Shown in pieces: positions 45,031 through 52,679 of a stretch of DNA of 64,000 bases. Each line of letters begins with the position of its first letter. Within the stretch, counting starts at the first letter, position 1. The stretch covers positions 62,001-126,000 of the forward strand of contig NZ_JPWA01000011.1 in NCBI RefSeq assembly GCF_003326475.1. The letters are read 5' to 3'. The DNA is from Thalassospira xianhensis MCCC 1A02616 (GTDB lineage Bacteria > Pseudomonadota > Alphaproteobacteria > Rhodospirillales > Thalassospiraceae). A program made the position numbers and the translations under genes. Below the pieces are notes generated by a model, which saw nothing but the letters and a program-made list of their open reading frames with translations, did no database searches and was not told where the DNA came from.

Positions 45031-45047
45031 TTTTAGATTTTCTAAAA
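45031..45047. promoter_or_regulatory. Palindrome overlapping the LysR start codon
   Basis: TTTTAGA-TTT-TCTAAAA, whose last base is the first base of the ATG. No Shine-Dalgarno sequence is present. It could be an autoregulatory site or an mRNA hairpin that hides the start codon. Confidence 0.5.
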
Positions 45048-45943
45048 TGAAACGAACGCCACTTCCCCCGTTAAACAGTCTGCGCGCCGCCGAGGCGATT
45101 GGCCGAAACGGAACACTTCTGCGCACGGCCGACGAACTCAACGTCACGCCAGGTGCAGTTAGCCAGCAGCTTAAAACGCTTGAACAATTTCTGGGGCTGG
45201 AGCTTTTTGCCCGAACCGACAAGGGCATGATCCCGACCGAAGCGGGTCAACGATTACTGCCGGGATTAAGCGATGCATTTACCCGCATCCGCGACAGCAT
45301 TGCCGCAGCAACCCGACAGGACGAAAACGTTCTGACCGTGACAACCGGGGTGATTTTTGCCGGAAAATGGCTGGTGCCGCGTCTTGGCCGGTTCCGTGAC
45401 CGCCATCCGGAAATTGATATCCGGATTTCAACCGACAATCGGCTGACATCGTTTGATCGTGACGATGTTGACATCGGGGTACGGTTCGGCCGCGGTGGCT
45501 GGGAAGGATTGCGGGTGCACAAGCTTCTTGAACAGCAGATGCTGCCGGTTTGCGCCCCATCACTCAAGGACCGCTTTCGCGAGCCGGCCGACATCGCGCG
45601 CGGGCCCCGCATTGTCGACCGCCTCAGTTTTTTCGCCTGGCAGGACTGGCTCAATGCGGCCGGAACGGATGAACCACTTTCGGGGCAGGAAATCACATTT
45701 TCCGACGGATATCTCGCACTTGAAGCCGCAATGGCCGGACATGGTGCAATGCTTGGCTGGCCCGTCATCATTCAGGACGCATTGCGCAATGGCGATCTGA
45801 TTGAACCGTTCAAAATCTGCGCCCCGACGCCCTATGCCTACTGGCTCGTGTCATCGGAATCCCGCTGGAACCGCCCAACGGTGCGGGCGTTCCGGAACTG
45901 GATCATCGAAGAAGTAAAAAGCTTTGCGTCGCAGACAGGCTAA
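45047..45943 (+). CDS. LysR-family regulator (GcvA-like)
   Basis: A 298-residue LysR-type transcription factor. The DNA-binding N-terminus has LLRTADELNVTPGAVSQQLKTLEQFLGL, and the effector domain includes GVIFAGKWLVPRLGRF and DDVDIGVRFGRGGWEG, like GcvA. Its start codon is part of a palindrome and lacks a ribosome binding site, yet the N-terminus MKRTPLPPLNSLRA is the usual one, so the start is probably right. It diverges from the PhzF gene and is likely to control it. Confidence 0.9.
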   Translation: MKRTPLPPLNSLRAAEAIGRNGTLLRTADELNVTPGAVSQQLKTLEQFLGLELFARTDKGMIPTEAGQRLLPGLSDAFTRIRDSIAAATRQDENVLTVTTGVIFAGKWLVPRLGRFRDRHPEIDIRISTDNRLTSFDRDDVDIGVRFGRGGWEGLRVHKLLEQQMLPVCAPSLKDRFREPADIARGPRIVDRLSFFAWQDWLNAAGTDEPLSGQEITFSDGYLALEAAMAGHGAMLGWPVIIQDALRNGDLIEPFKICAPTPYAYWLVSSESRWNRPTVRAFRNWIIEEVKSFASQTG

Positions 45944-45967
45944 CCGGGCGATCAAAAACTCGTTTGA

Positions 45968-46600
45968 TCAAACCGGCAATATGCCAATGATGACCCGCAT
46001 CGCAATCACGACAAACAATATCGCGATGATGCGTTCGATCCACATCGAGTGTGCGCGCAGCCATGGCAAAACCGCGCCATGCGACAAACCGACCGCAACA
46101 AGGCAGTACCAGGCCGCATCAATCCCCGCCGCGGTGAAAGCCAGCAGGAATTTACCGCCCCATTCAAATTCCGGGGACACGAACTGACTGAACAGGGCCA
46201 GGAAAAACAGCGCGATCTTCGGGTTCAGAAACGCGATCATGAAACCGTCACGCGCCGCCTGCGTCATTGTTTCGGCAACCTGCCCGCCCTGCTCGGACTC
46301 GAACCGCGCACCCGATCCTGCCGCACGCCATGCCCTGATCGCCAGATAGATCAGATAAAGTGCGCCAAGAACGCTGACGATATTGCGAAATGCCGGAACC
46401 GTCTGGAAAAGTATGCCAAGGCCGGTCATGGTGATGACGGCATAAAAACCGACGCCCAATCCATGCGCCACCGCACATGCAAATCCTGCCTGACGGGATT
46501 GTCCGACGGAATAACGCAAAACAACCGCAAGGCTGGGACCGGGTGTCATCGCACCCAGAATGCAGATTGTCGCAACAGACAACCACGCGGCAAATGTCAT
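45968..46600 (-). CDS. LysE/RhtB-family exporter
   Basis: A 210-residue inner membrane protein with six hydrophobic helices. The family signature TPGPSLAVVLRYSVGQSRQAG occurs in the first helix-loop, followed by GLGVGFYAVITMTGL and FLNPKIALFFLALFSQFV. Members export amino acids or homoserine derivatives. It converges on the LysR gene across 24 bp, where an inverted repeat GATCAAA / TTTGATC (45950-45969) may terminate transcription. The substrate cannot be told. Confidence 0.9.
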   Translation of the reverse strand: MTFAAWLSVATICILGAMTPGPSLAVVLRYSVGQSRQAGFACAVAHGLGVGFYAVITMTGLGILFQTVPAFRNIVSVLGALYLIYLAIRAWRAAGSGARFESEQGGQVAETMTQAARDGFMIAFLNPKIALFFLALFSQFVSPEFEWGGKFLLAFTAAGIDAAWYCLVAVGLSHGAVLPWLRAHSMWIERIIAILFVVIAMRVIIGILPV

Positions 46601-46736
46601 GACGTTTCCCTTGGTATCTTGGCGGTTTTGTTATCGCGCTTATGAGCGCCAACAAGCTATCGGGATGTTTGAACCGTTTCAACGCAAATGATGTTTCAAA
46701 ATCGCATCAATCACCTGCGGAAACGCGTTCTGAATC

Positions 46737-46760
46737 AAGGCATTCCCGAATGCCTTTTTG
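46737..46760 (+). terminator. Orphan terminator with no gene upstream
   Basis: Stem AAGGCATTC / GAATGCCTT followed by a T-run, directed to the right. The nearest gene to its left (LysE) is on the other strand and starts at 46600, so the transcript that ends here would have to begin within the gap. It may be a small RNA or a leader attenuator for the envelope genes that follow. Confidence 0.55.
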
Positions 46761-46897
46761 TTACCTTATCTGCCGCACTCTCTCCTTAAAGCGGCCCAAT
46801 GCCTTCCTTATTGCCCGATCAGACTGCTTTCATCGGTGGTTTATCCATTTCCCGAAATACCGCCGCGATAAAACAAAAAGGGAAGGACATGAGAGAG

Positions 46898-47131
46898 ATG
46901 CGACACATAGCCATTACATTGGCCGTTGCGAGCACATTGGGATTATCGGCCTGCAGCGGTTTGGGTGATAGAGACCAGAAAATGCTGAGCGGTGCCGCCA
47001 TCGGCGCTGGCGTTGGCGTTGTTGGTACAGCAGTTACCGGTGGATGTATTTCCTGCGGCGCTGTGATCGGCGGGCTGGTCGGCACGGGTGCCGGCTACAT
47101 TCTTCATGAAAATGAGGAGCGCCGGAAATGA
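46898..47131 (+). CDS. Glycine-zipper lipoprotein
   Basis: A 77-residue predicted lipoprotein: signal peptide ending with lipobox LSAC (residues about 14-17), then a glycine-zipper membrane segment, GAAIGAGVGVVGTAV and GGLVGTGAGYIL. Small proteins of this type sit in the outer membrane. The ATG at 46898 has AAGGA eight bases upstream; an ATG three codons earlier is too close to that site. It overlaps the next gene by ATGA. Confidence 0.75.
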   Translation: MRHIAITLAVASTLGLSACSGLGDRDQKMLSGAAIGAGVGVVGTAVTGGCISCGAVIGGLVGTGAGYILHENEERRK

Positions 47132-47739
47132 CACATTCAAAATGGACCCGACGCGTTATGGCGATTGCCATTTCGGTCGGAATTGCCGCACCTGTCGCAA
47201 TTCCGACGACCGCCTTTGCAGATCCGCCGTCCTGGGCACCTGCACACGGTTATCGGGCGAAACAAAAAAACAAGCATTATCACCACAAGAATTATGACCG
47301 TGGTTATCGGTCCGACATGTTTGTTTCGGATGGCAATTTCCTGCGATGCAACCGCGATGTGATTGGCGCACTGATCGGTGGCGGCGCAGGGACTGCAATC
47401 GGATCGACAATCGGCAAAGGCAGCGGTCGTGACGCGGCAATGATTGGCGGCGCCATCCTGGGCCTGCTGGGTGGATACTCCGTGGGGCAAAGCCTTGATC
47501 AGGCTGACGTTGCCTGCACGGGATATGCATTGCAGCAAATTCCCGACGGGCAGACAGCGCGCTGGATCAACCCCGATTCGCAACGCCAGTTCAACATGAC
47601 GCCAACCCGGACATGGCAGAACACGGCTGGCCGTTACTGCCGCGAATACACGGCAACAACTGTCATCGGCGGAAGGCAACAGCAAAGCTACGGCACAGCC
47701 TGCATGCAGCCTGACGGCAATTGGCAGATTGTATCCTGA
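47128..47739 (+). CDS. Glycine-zipper surface protein (17-kDa antigen / RT0821 type)
   Basis: A 203-residue exported protein. The signal peptide ends near AFA-DP at about residue 31. A basic, His/Tyr-rich stretch follows, then a glycine-zipper 2TM domain (IGALIGGGAGTAIGSTIGKG and IGGAILGLLGGYSVGQSL) and a C-terminal domain with YCREYTATTVIGGRQQQSYGTACMQ shared with rickettsial 17-kDa-type surface proteins. It probably resides in the outer membrane or periplasm with its coupled lipoprotein neighbour. Physiological role unknown. Confidence 0.8.
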   Translation: MTHSKWTRRVMAIAISVGIAAPVAIPTTAFADPPSWAPAHGYRAKQKNKHYHHKNYDRGYRSDMFVSDGNFLRCNRDVIGALIGGGAGTAIGSTIGKGSGRDAAMIGGAILGLLGGYSVGQSLDQADVACTGYALQQIPDGQTARWINPDSQRQFNMTPTRTWQNTAGRYCREYTATTVIGGRQQQSYGTACMQPDGNWQIVS

Positions 47740-47792
47740 GATCCTGGCTCCGGATTACGACTTATACGCGTAATCGTATCCTGATATCTCCC

Positions 47793-47819
47793 AAAAGACC
47801 CGGAACTTCCGGGTCTTTT
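47793..47819 (+). terminator. Terminator after the surface protein gene
   Basis: Long perfect stem AAAAGACCCGGAA / TTCCGGGTCTTTT around one central base. Confidence 0.85.
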
Positions 47820-47905
47820 GCTATTTCAGGGAACAATAAGGCAGTTGATTATTTATCCAAATCAGTGACTTAATAGGCGCAGAAGTATCCATATAGTAAT
47901 TTGTT

Positions 47906-47923
47906 TTACGTTAACGTCACTTT
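47906..47923. promoter_or_regulatory. fad operator, copy 1
   Basis: Palindromic core ACGTTAACGT (47908-47917). On the minus strand the 18-bp sequence AAAGTGACGTTAACGTAA is identical to copies 2 and 4. It lies 57 bp upstream of the SCP2 gene and should control the SCP2-DUF-fadL unit. Confidence 0.8.
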
Positions 47924-47979
47924 GCGTTACAGTGCTGACATAAACAAAAAAACAACATCAGCTTCACAGGGAGGCGTTC

Positions 47980-48276
47980 GTGGAGGATATCCTCGAATCC
48001 GTAAAACAGAAACTTCCGCAATTGCGCGGTCTTAATGCCGTGGTTGCCTTCGATTGCGGAGAGGACGGGCATATCGTCATTGATGCCACCGGTCCGGAAC
48101 CGGAAATCAGCGATGATGATATCAGCGACGCGGACTGCATCCTGAAAATCAAGAAAGCCAATCTGGAAAAGATGATTGCCGGCAAACTTGATCCGATGCT
48201 CGCCTTTACAATGGGCAAGCTCAAGATCAAGGGCTCCATGGGAGTCGCGGCAAAACTTTCATCCATGCTGGATTGA
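47980..48276 (+). CDS. SCP2 sterol-carrier-domain protein
   Basis: A 98-residue stand-alone SCP2 domain, a lipid or fatty-acyl-CoA carrier fold. Family features are ISDADCILKIKKANLEKMIAGKLDPMLAFTMGKLKIKGSM, the strand-helix-strand block that lines the lipid tunnel. It starts at GTG with GGGAGG six bases before. The upstream operator and the fatty-acid genes downstream suggest that it shuttles acyl-CoA or similar hydrophobic substrates in the cytoplasm. Confidence 0.92.
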   Translation: MEDILESVKQKLPQLRGLNAVVAFDCGEDGHIVIDATGPEPEISDDDISDADCILKIKKANLEKMIAGKLDPMLAFTMGKLKIKGSMGVAAKLSSMLD

Positions 48277-48299
48277 TTTCTATCGTCAGGGGAACAGGG

Positions 48300-48971
48300 A
48301 TGCGGCACAGCTTTATCAAAAGCACCGTTCTTTGCACTTTGGCCGCCGGCCTGATCGGAAGCCTTGGTGCAATCTCATCGGCACATGCCGACGAAACGCT
48401 GAATTACCAGGTCTTGAAGGATGGTGAACCCATCGGCTTTGAAACGGTCGAAATCACCGACACGCCCGATGGTTATACAGCCGCCATCACCACACGCACC
48501 GATGTGAAAGTCCTTTTCCTTCAATTCCAGTATGGCCATTCACGCCTTGAAAAATGGCGGAACGATCAACTTGTGTCCGTTGATACCGACACAAATGATG
48601 ACGGCACCCCATATGTCTACAAGGCTGAATACGAAGGTGGCTGTTTCGAGGTCGCCGGCAAGGGTGTTGCGAAACGCGATGCCTGCGATGGTGCATGGCC
48701 CCTTACGCTCTGGCGCGAGGACGTCACCACGAAAACAAGCCTTTACAGCGTAATCAATGCCGAACCTTACGCTGTGACAACCCGGAAAACCGGGACAGAA
48801 ACACTTGCCATCAATAACCGGGAAATACCCGCCACACACTATGTCATGACCGGGGATGTCCAACGCGATCTCTGGTATGGCGACGACGGCAGGCTTCTGA
48901 AAACAAGTTTCAAAAGAAAGGGTTACGACATCGACTTTATCCGGGTCGATGCCAAAGACCTTCAAAAATAA
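48300..48971 (+). CDS. Exported protein, DUF6134-like
   Basis: A 223-residue protein with a signal peptide (cut near SAHA-DE, about residue 29) and a predicted beta-rich periplasmic domain starting ETLNYQVLKDGEPIGFETVEI. It resembles the DUF6134 group of alphaproteobacterial exported proteins, which I recall only by sequence style, so the family name is tentative. A ribosome binding site AGGGGAA fixes the start at 48300. It sits between the SCP2 gene and fadL and may help lipid handling in the envelope. Confidence 0.75.
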   Translation: MRHSFIKSTVLCTLAAGLIGSLGAISSAHADETLNYQVLKDGEPIGFETVEITDTPDGYTAAITTRTDVKVLFLQFQYGHSRLEKWRNDQLVSVDTDTNDDGTPYVYKAEYEGGCFEVAGKGVAKRDACDGAWPLTLWREDVTTKTSLYSVINAEPYAVTTRKTGTETLAINNREIPATHYVMTGDVQRDLWYGDDGRLLKTSFKRKGYDIDFIRVDAKDLQK

Positions 48972-49025
48972 AAGCGGGCGCAAAAAGCGCAAATTCCAAA
49001 ACCGTTTAGATCCAGGGAGATACCC

Positions 49026-50333
49026 ATGACGTCCAAATTCAAGAAAGGCTGCCTGTGGGGGGCAGCTTCCGGAACAGCACTCATCTGCGCCCTTGCCGCA
49101 AGCGGTAGCGCGCATGCATCAGGTTTTCAGGTACGCGAAACCAGCGGCACATTACAGGGTTCCAGCTTTGCTGGTATGTCGACGCTCTCAACCGATGCAT
49201 CGACCATGTTTTATAACCCCGGTACCGTCGGGCAATATAAGGAAACGAGCTACAGTGTTGGTGGCACGTTGATTATGCCTGTCGCGAAAGCGAAAAACAT
49301 TGAGGCATCCGGAGGCCTTGTCACAAACACTCAGACCTTCAACAACGGCAGCTATAAAGATATGGCGCAAGATGCCTTTGTTCCCAACGCACATGCTGTC
49401 TGGAAACTTAATGAACAGTTAAATCTGGGTGTTTCAATTACGTCACCATGGGGACTGGTCACTGACTATGAACCTGATTTTGCAGGGCGCTTTTATGGCA
49501 CAACCTCCAAAATCCAGACCATAAATATCAAGCCTGTTCTTGCCTATAGATTTGATAACGGGTTGTCGATCGGTGCTGGACCTCAAATTCAGCAGATGGA
49601 TGCGTCGCTCGCCCGATCGGTTCCAAATCTTGCTGGTGCGGGCGAAGGAAACAGTGAAGTAAGTGGTGATTCAGTGGATGCCGGCTGGGCTGCTGGTATC
49701 AACTGGGAAGTGATTGATGGCACGAAACTCGGTCTTTCCTACAACTCTGAAATCAAGCACGAACTTGACGGCAAAATAGACTTTGATACAGCCGCCAACG
49801 CACTTGGCTATACAGACAGGAATGCAACGGCAGAAGTCATCACACCAGAATCAATCACCTTTGGCGTCTCCCAGAAGCTGAGCAGTCAGTGGACCGTTAT
49901 GGCAGACGCCCAGTGGACCAACTGGAACTCCATCGACACGCTCACCTTCAACTATGATGGCGATATTAGTCCACAAGCCGGAACGCAAAGCTCAACCTCT
50001 GACGAATACAAGTGGGGTAGCGCTTGGTTTGCATCACTTGGCGCAAGATACCAGTATGACGATAACTGGTCCTTTACGGGTGGCGTCGCCTTTGATGAAT
50101 CGCCAATAAAAACCGAATATCGCAATGTGAGATTGCCTGATTCCGACCGGTATTGGGTCTCACTTGGTGCCGCATACAAGGTTGCAGACTGGGCGGCCGT
50201 AAGCCTTGGATATACCCACGTCTTCGCAAACTCGGCACGGGTTGACGAAACGGATACATTCCTTGGCAGCTATGCAGCCGACTACGATGCGCACGTCGAC
50301 ATCATCGCTCTACAGGCGAATTTCAAGTTCTGA
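49026..50333 (+). CDS. fadL: FadL/OmpP1-family outer membrane fatty-acid transporter
   Basis: A 435-residue outer membrane beta-barrel that lets long-chain fatty acids or other hydrophobic compounds cross. The signal peptide ends at SAHA, and the mature protein begins SGFQVRETSGTLQGSSFAGM, the typical FadL N-terminus that forms the hatch in the barrel. STLSTDASTMFYNPGTVG and GVSITSPWGL are family motifs, and the last strand ends LQANFKF with the terminal aromatic residue needed for barrel insertion. AGGGAG precedes the ATG. A terminator follows. Confidence 0.93.
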   Translation: MTSKFKKGCLWGAASGTALICALAASGSAHASGFQVRETSGTLQGSSFAGMSTLSTDASTMFYNPGTVGQYKETSYSVGGTLIMPVAKAKNIEASGGLVTNTQTFNNGSYKDMAQDAFVPNAHAVWKLNEQLNLGVSITSPWGLVTDYEPDFAGRFYGTTSKIQTINIKPVLAYRFDNGLSIGAGPQIQQMDASLARSVPNLAGAGEGNSEVSGDSVDAGWAAGINWEVIDGTKLGLSYNSEIKHELDGKIDFDTAANALGYTDRNATAEVITPESITFGVSQKLSSQWTVMADAQWTNWNSIDTLTFNYDGDISPQAGTQSSTSDEYKWGSAWFASLGARYQYDDNWSFTGGVAFDESPIKTEYRNVRLPDSDRYWVSLGAAYKVADWAAVSLGYTHVFANSARVDETDTFLGSYAADYDAHVDIIALQANFKF

Positions 50334-50351
50334 TCGGTTATACTGTTCGAT

Positions 50352-50394
50352 GCGGGATGGCAGTTTGCCATTCCGCACCGGGCGGTTTTTTTTG
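50352..50394 (+). terminator. Terminator after fadL
   Basis: Eleven-bp stem (GCGGGATGGCA / TGCCATTCCGC, one G-T pair), then a short GC stretch and eight T. It separates fadL from fadD, which therefore needs its own promoter. Confidence 0.75.
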
Positions 50395-50399
50395 CCCGC

Positions 50400-50417
50400 A
50401 AAGTGACGTTAACGTAA
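50400..50417. promoter_or_regulatory. fad operator, copy 2
   Basis: AAAGTGACGTTAACGTAA with core ACGTTAACGT at 50406-50415, just 14 bp before the fadD start codon. A partial second site, GTTAACGCGT, lies at 50422-50431. Confidence 0.85.
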
Positions 50418-50431
50418 TGGAGTTAACGCGT

Positions 50432-52123
50432 ATGAACCAAATAAACGTCCAAGACGCGCCTGTCCTGCAAAATGGTGTCGATGTCAGCTCGCCGGTGCGC
50501 ATGCGCCCGGTTCACGAGATTTTTGATGATGCCGCAAAGCGTTTTGCCAAGCGCCCATGTCTTGATTTCCTTGGTCGTATTTACGACTACGAAGACATTT
50601 CCAGACAGATTGATCGCGTCGCAGAAGGCTTTCATCAGCTTGGCGTGCGTAAAGGTGACAAGGTCGGCCTTTGCCTGCCCAACACCCCCTATTACGTGAT
50701 CTGCTACTATGCCGTGCTGAAATGCGGTGGTGTCGTTGTCAATTTCAACCCGCTTTATGCCAAGCGCGAGATCGCCTACCAGATCGAGGATTCCGGTTGC
50801 CGCCTGATGGTAACGCTTAATCTGAAGCAGATTTATTCCAAGGTTGCCGATTGCCTTGACGTAACCTGTCTGAAACGGATCGTCGTCTGCGAGATGAGCG
50901 ATATCCTGCCGCCGGTCAAAAGCGTTCTTTTCAGCCTGTTCAAGCGTAGTGAGCTTGCCGAAATCCCCAAAGATCTGCGTCATATCCCCTTCTCCCGGCT
51001 GATCGACTGCAAACCCATAAATTTCGGTGCCGACGTGACGGTCAACGACCTGGCGGTATTGCAATATACCGGCGGCACAACCGGCCGCCCCAAGGGGGCA
51101 ATGCTGACCCACGGGAATCTCAGCGCCAATGTCGATCAGCTGACACGCTGGATGCCCGATGCAAATCCCGGCCATGAAGTCACACTGTGTGTGCTGCCAT
51201 TTTTCCACGTCTTTGCCATGACCGTGGCGCTTAACACGTCGATCAATCTTGGCGCGGAACTTGTTTTGCAACCGCGCTTTGAACTTGATGCCCTACTAAA
51301 GGCACTCGACAAGAAAAACGTTACGATCTTCCCGGGTGTCCCGACAATCTATACCGCGATCAATAACTCACCTGAAACGCCAAAGCATGATCTGTCTTCA
51401 GTCCGCTGCTGTATTTCGGGTGGTGCGCCGCTTCCTGTTGAAGTCAAACACCGGTTTGAAGAAATCACCGGCGCCAAAGTAGTCGAAGGTTATGGCCTGA
51501 CCGAAGCAAGCCCCGTCTGCACATGCAACCCGATAAAAGGCATCAACAAAGAAGGATCGATAGGTATCCCGATGCCCGGCGCCGAAATCCAGATCAGGTC
51601 GCTTGACCGACCGGATCAGATCATGCCGACCGGTGAGAAAGGCGAGGTTTGCGTTCGCGGCCCGCAGGTGATGCCAGGATACTGGCAGAACGACGCCGCA
51701 ACCAAGGAAACCTTTGTCGATGGCTGGCTCAAGACCGGCGATGTGGGTTATGCCGATCAGGACGGATATATATTTCTGGTTGATCGACTGAAAGACGTTA
51801 TTTTATGCAGCGGTTACAATGTCTATCCGCGCGCCATTGAAGAAGCGCTTTACCTTCATGAACAGATCGCCGAGGTCACGGTTATCGGTGTACCGGATCA
51901 ATATCGCGGTCAGGCACCAAAGGCCTTTGTCCGCCTGAAAGACGACGCCGCAGGCGTGACCGCAGAAGATCTTCGGATGTTCCTTGACGACAAGATTTCG
52001 AGAATCGAAATGCCACGCGAAATCGAGATCAGGGAAGAACTTCCAAAAACCATGGTCGGCAAATTGTCGAAAAAAGAACTGGTCGAGGAAGAACGCCTAA
52101 AACGCGAAGGAAAAGCACAATAA
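50432..52123 (+). CDS. fadD: Long-chain fatty acid-CoA ligase
   Basis: Activates fatty acids to acyl-CoA with ATP at the inner membrane. The 563-residue protein has the AMP-binding P-loop YTGGTTGRPKGAMLTHGN, the VEGYGLTEASP motif, the hinge region GWLKTGDVGYADQDGYIFLVDRLKDVI and the C-terminal catalytic Lys in PKTMVGKLSKKEL. I chose the ATG at 50432 since GGAG (50419-50422) precedes it by nine bases; two earlier starts lack a site and one would run through the operator. It sits between fadL and merR. Confidence 0.95.
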   Translation: MNQINVQDAPVLQNGVDVSSPVRMRPVHEIFDDAAKRFAKRPCLDFLGRIYDYEDISRQIDRVAEGFHQLGVRKGDKVGLCLPNTPYYVICYYAVLKCGGVVVNFNPLYAKREIAYQIEDSGCRLMVTLNLKQIYSKVADCLDVTCLKRIVVCEMSDILPPVKSVLFSLFKRSELAEIPKDLRHIPFSRLIDCKPINFGADVTVNDLAVLQYTGGTTGRPKGAMLTHGNLSANVDQLTRWMPDANPGHEVTLCVLPFFHVFAMTVALNTSINLGAELVLQPRFELDALLKALDKKNVTIFPGVPTIYTAINNSPETPKHDLSSVRCCISGGAPLPVEVKHRFEEITGAKVVEGYGLTEASPVCTCNPIKGINKEGSIGIPMPGAEIQIRSLDRPDQIMPTGEKGEVCVRGPQVMPGYWQNDAATKETFVDGWLKTGDVGYADQDGYIFLVDRLKDVILCSGYNVYPRAIEEALYLHEQIAEVTVIGVPDQYRGQAPKAFVRLKDDAAGVTAEDLRMFLDDKISRIEMPREIEIREELPKTMVGKLSKKELVEEERLKREGKAQ

Positions 52124-52128
52124 TTCAA

Positions 52129-52141
52129 TACGTTAACGTCA
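52129..52141. promoter_or_regulatory. fad operator, copy 3
   Basis: TACGTTAACGTCA, core ACGTTAACGT at 52130-52139, six bases after the fadD stop. On the minus strand it shares TGACGTTAACGTA with the other copies. Confidence 0.75.
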
Positions 52142-52164
52142 TGTCACACATAACGGAAAAAATC

Positions 52165-52182
52165 AAAGTGACGTTAACGTAA
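52165..52182. promoter_or_regulatory. fad operator, copy 4
   Basis: AAAGTGACGTTAACGTAA, core at 52171-52180. It is 41 bp from copy 3, about four helical turns, so both face the same side of the DNA. A half-site-like TTGACGTAAA follows at 52188-52197. It should control merR and the fadA operon. Confidence 0.85.
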
Positions 52183-52227
52183 ACTAATTGACGTAAAGAT
52201 AAAAATATATACCATAAGGGCGATCAA

Positions 52228-52632
52228 ATGACGAAAATTGACGACCGGTTTTATACCGTTCCCGAACTGGCCGAAAATCTGGGGGTTACGCCACGCACCA
52301 TCCGGTTTTACGAACAAAAGGGTCTCGTAGCACCACAACGTGCTGGCACGACAAGGATCTACACCCGGCAGGACAGGGCAAGAATGCTGATCATCCTGCG
52401 GGGCAAGAGGCTGGGCTTCACGCTGAAGGAGATTGCAGATTATCTGGATCTTTACGGCGCAGACCCCACCCAGGCAGAGCAGATCAAGATGCTGCTGACC
52501 CGCGTCCGGGAACGGATAGACGCCCTGGAAGATCAACGCCAGGCACTGGACGTCACTTTGGACGAATTGCGCGAAATCGAACAACAATCGATTGATGCGC
52601 TTAAAGAAAAAGGACTCGATCCGGTAGCGTAA
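52228..52632 (+). CDS. MerR-family regulator, probable repressor of the fad locus
   Basis: A 134-residue MerR-type regulator. The winged helix-turn-helix covers YTVPELAENLGVTPRTIRFYEQKGLV (residues about 9-34), followed by LKEIADYLDLY and a dimerisation coiled coil (about 85-125). The C-terminus has no Cys-rich metal-binding loop, so it should sense an organic ligand such as an acyl-CoA, like the LiuR group that regulates fatty-acid and branched-chain amino-acid breakdown. Two operator copies precede it, suggesting autoregulation. AAGGG precedes the ATG. Confidence 0.9.
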   Translation: MTKIDDRFYTVPELAENLGVTPRTIRFYEQKGLVAPQRAGTTRIYTRQDRARMLIILRGKRLGFTLKEIADYLDLYGADPTQAEQIKMLLTRVRERIDALEDQRQALDVTLDELREIEQQSIDALKEKGLDPVA

Positions 52633-52679
52633 CAATTGCTTTCCGGAATCGCTGACAGCTCAGGAAGGAATACTTCGCC

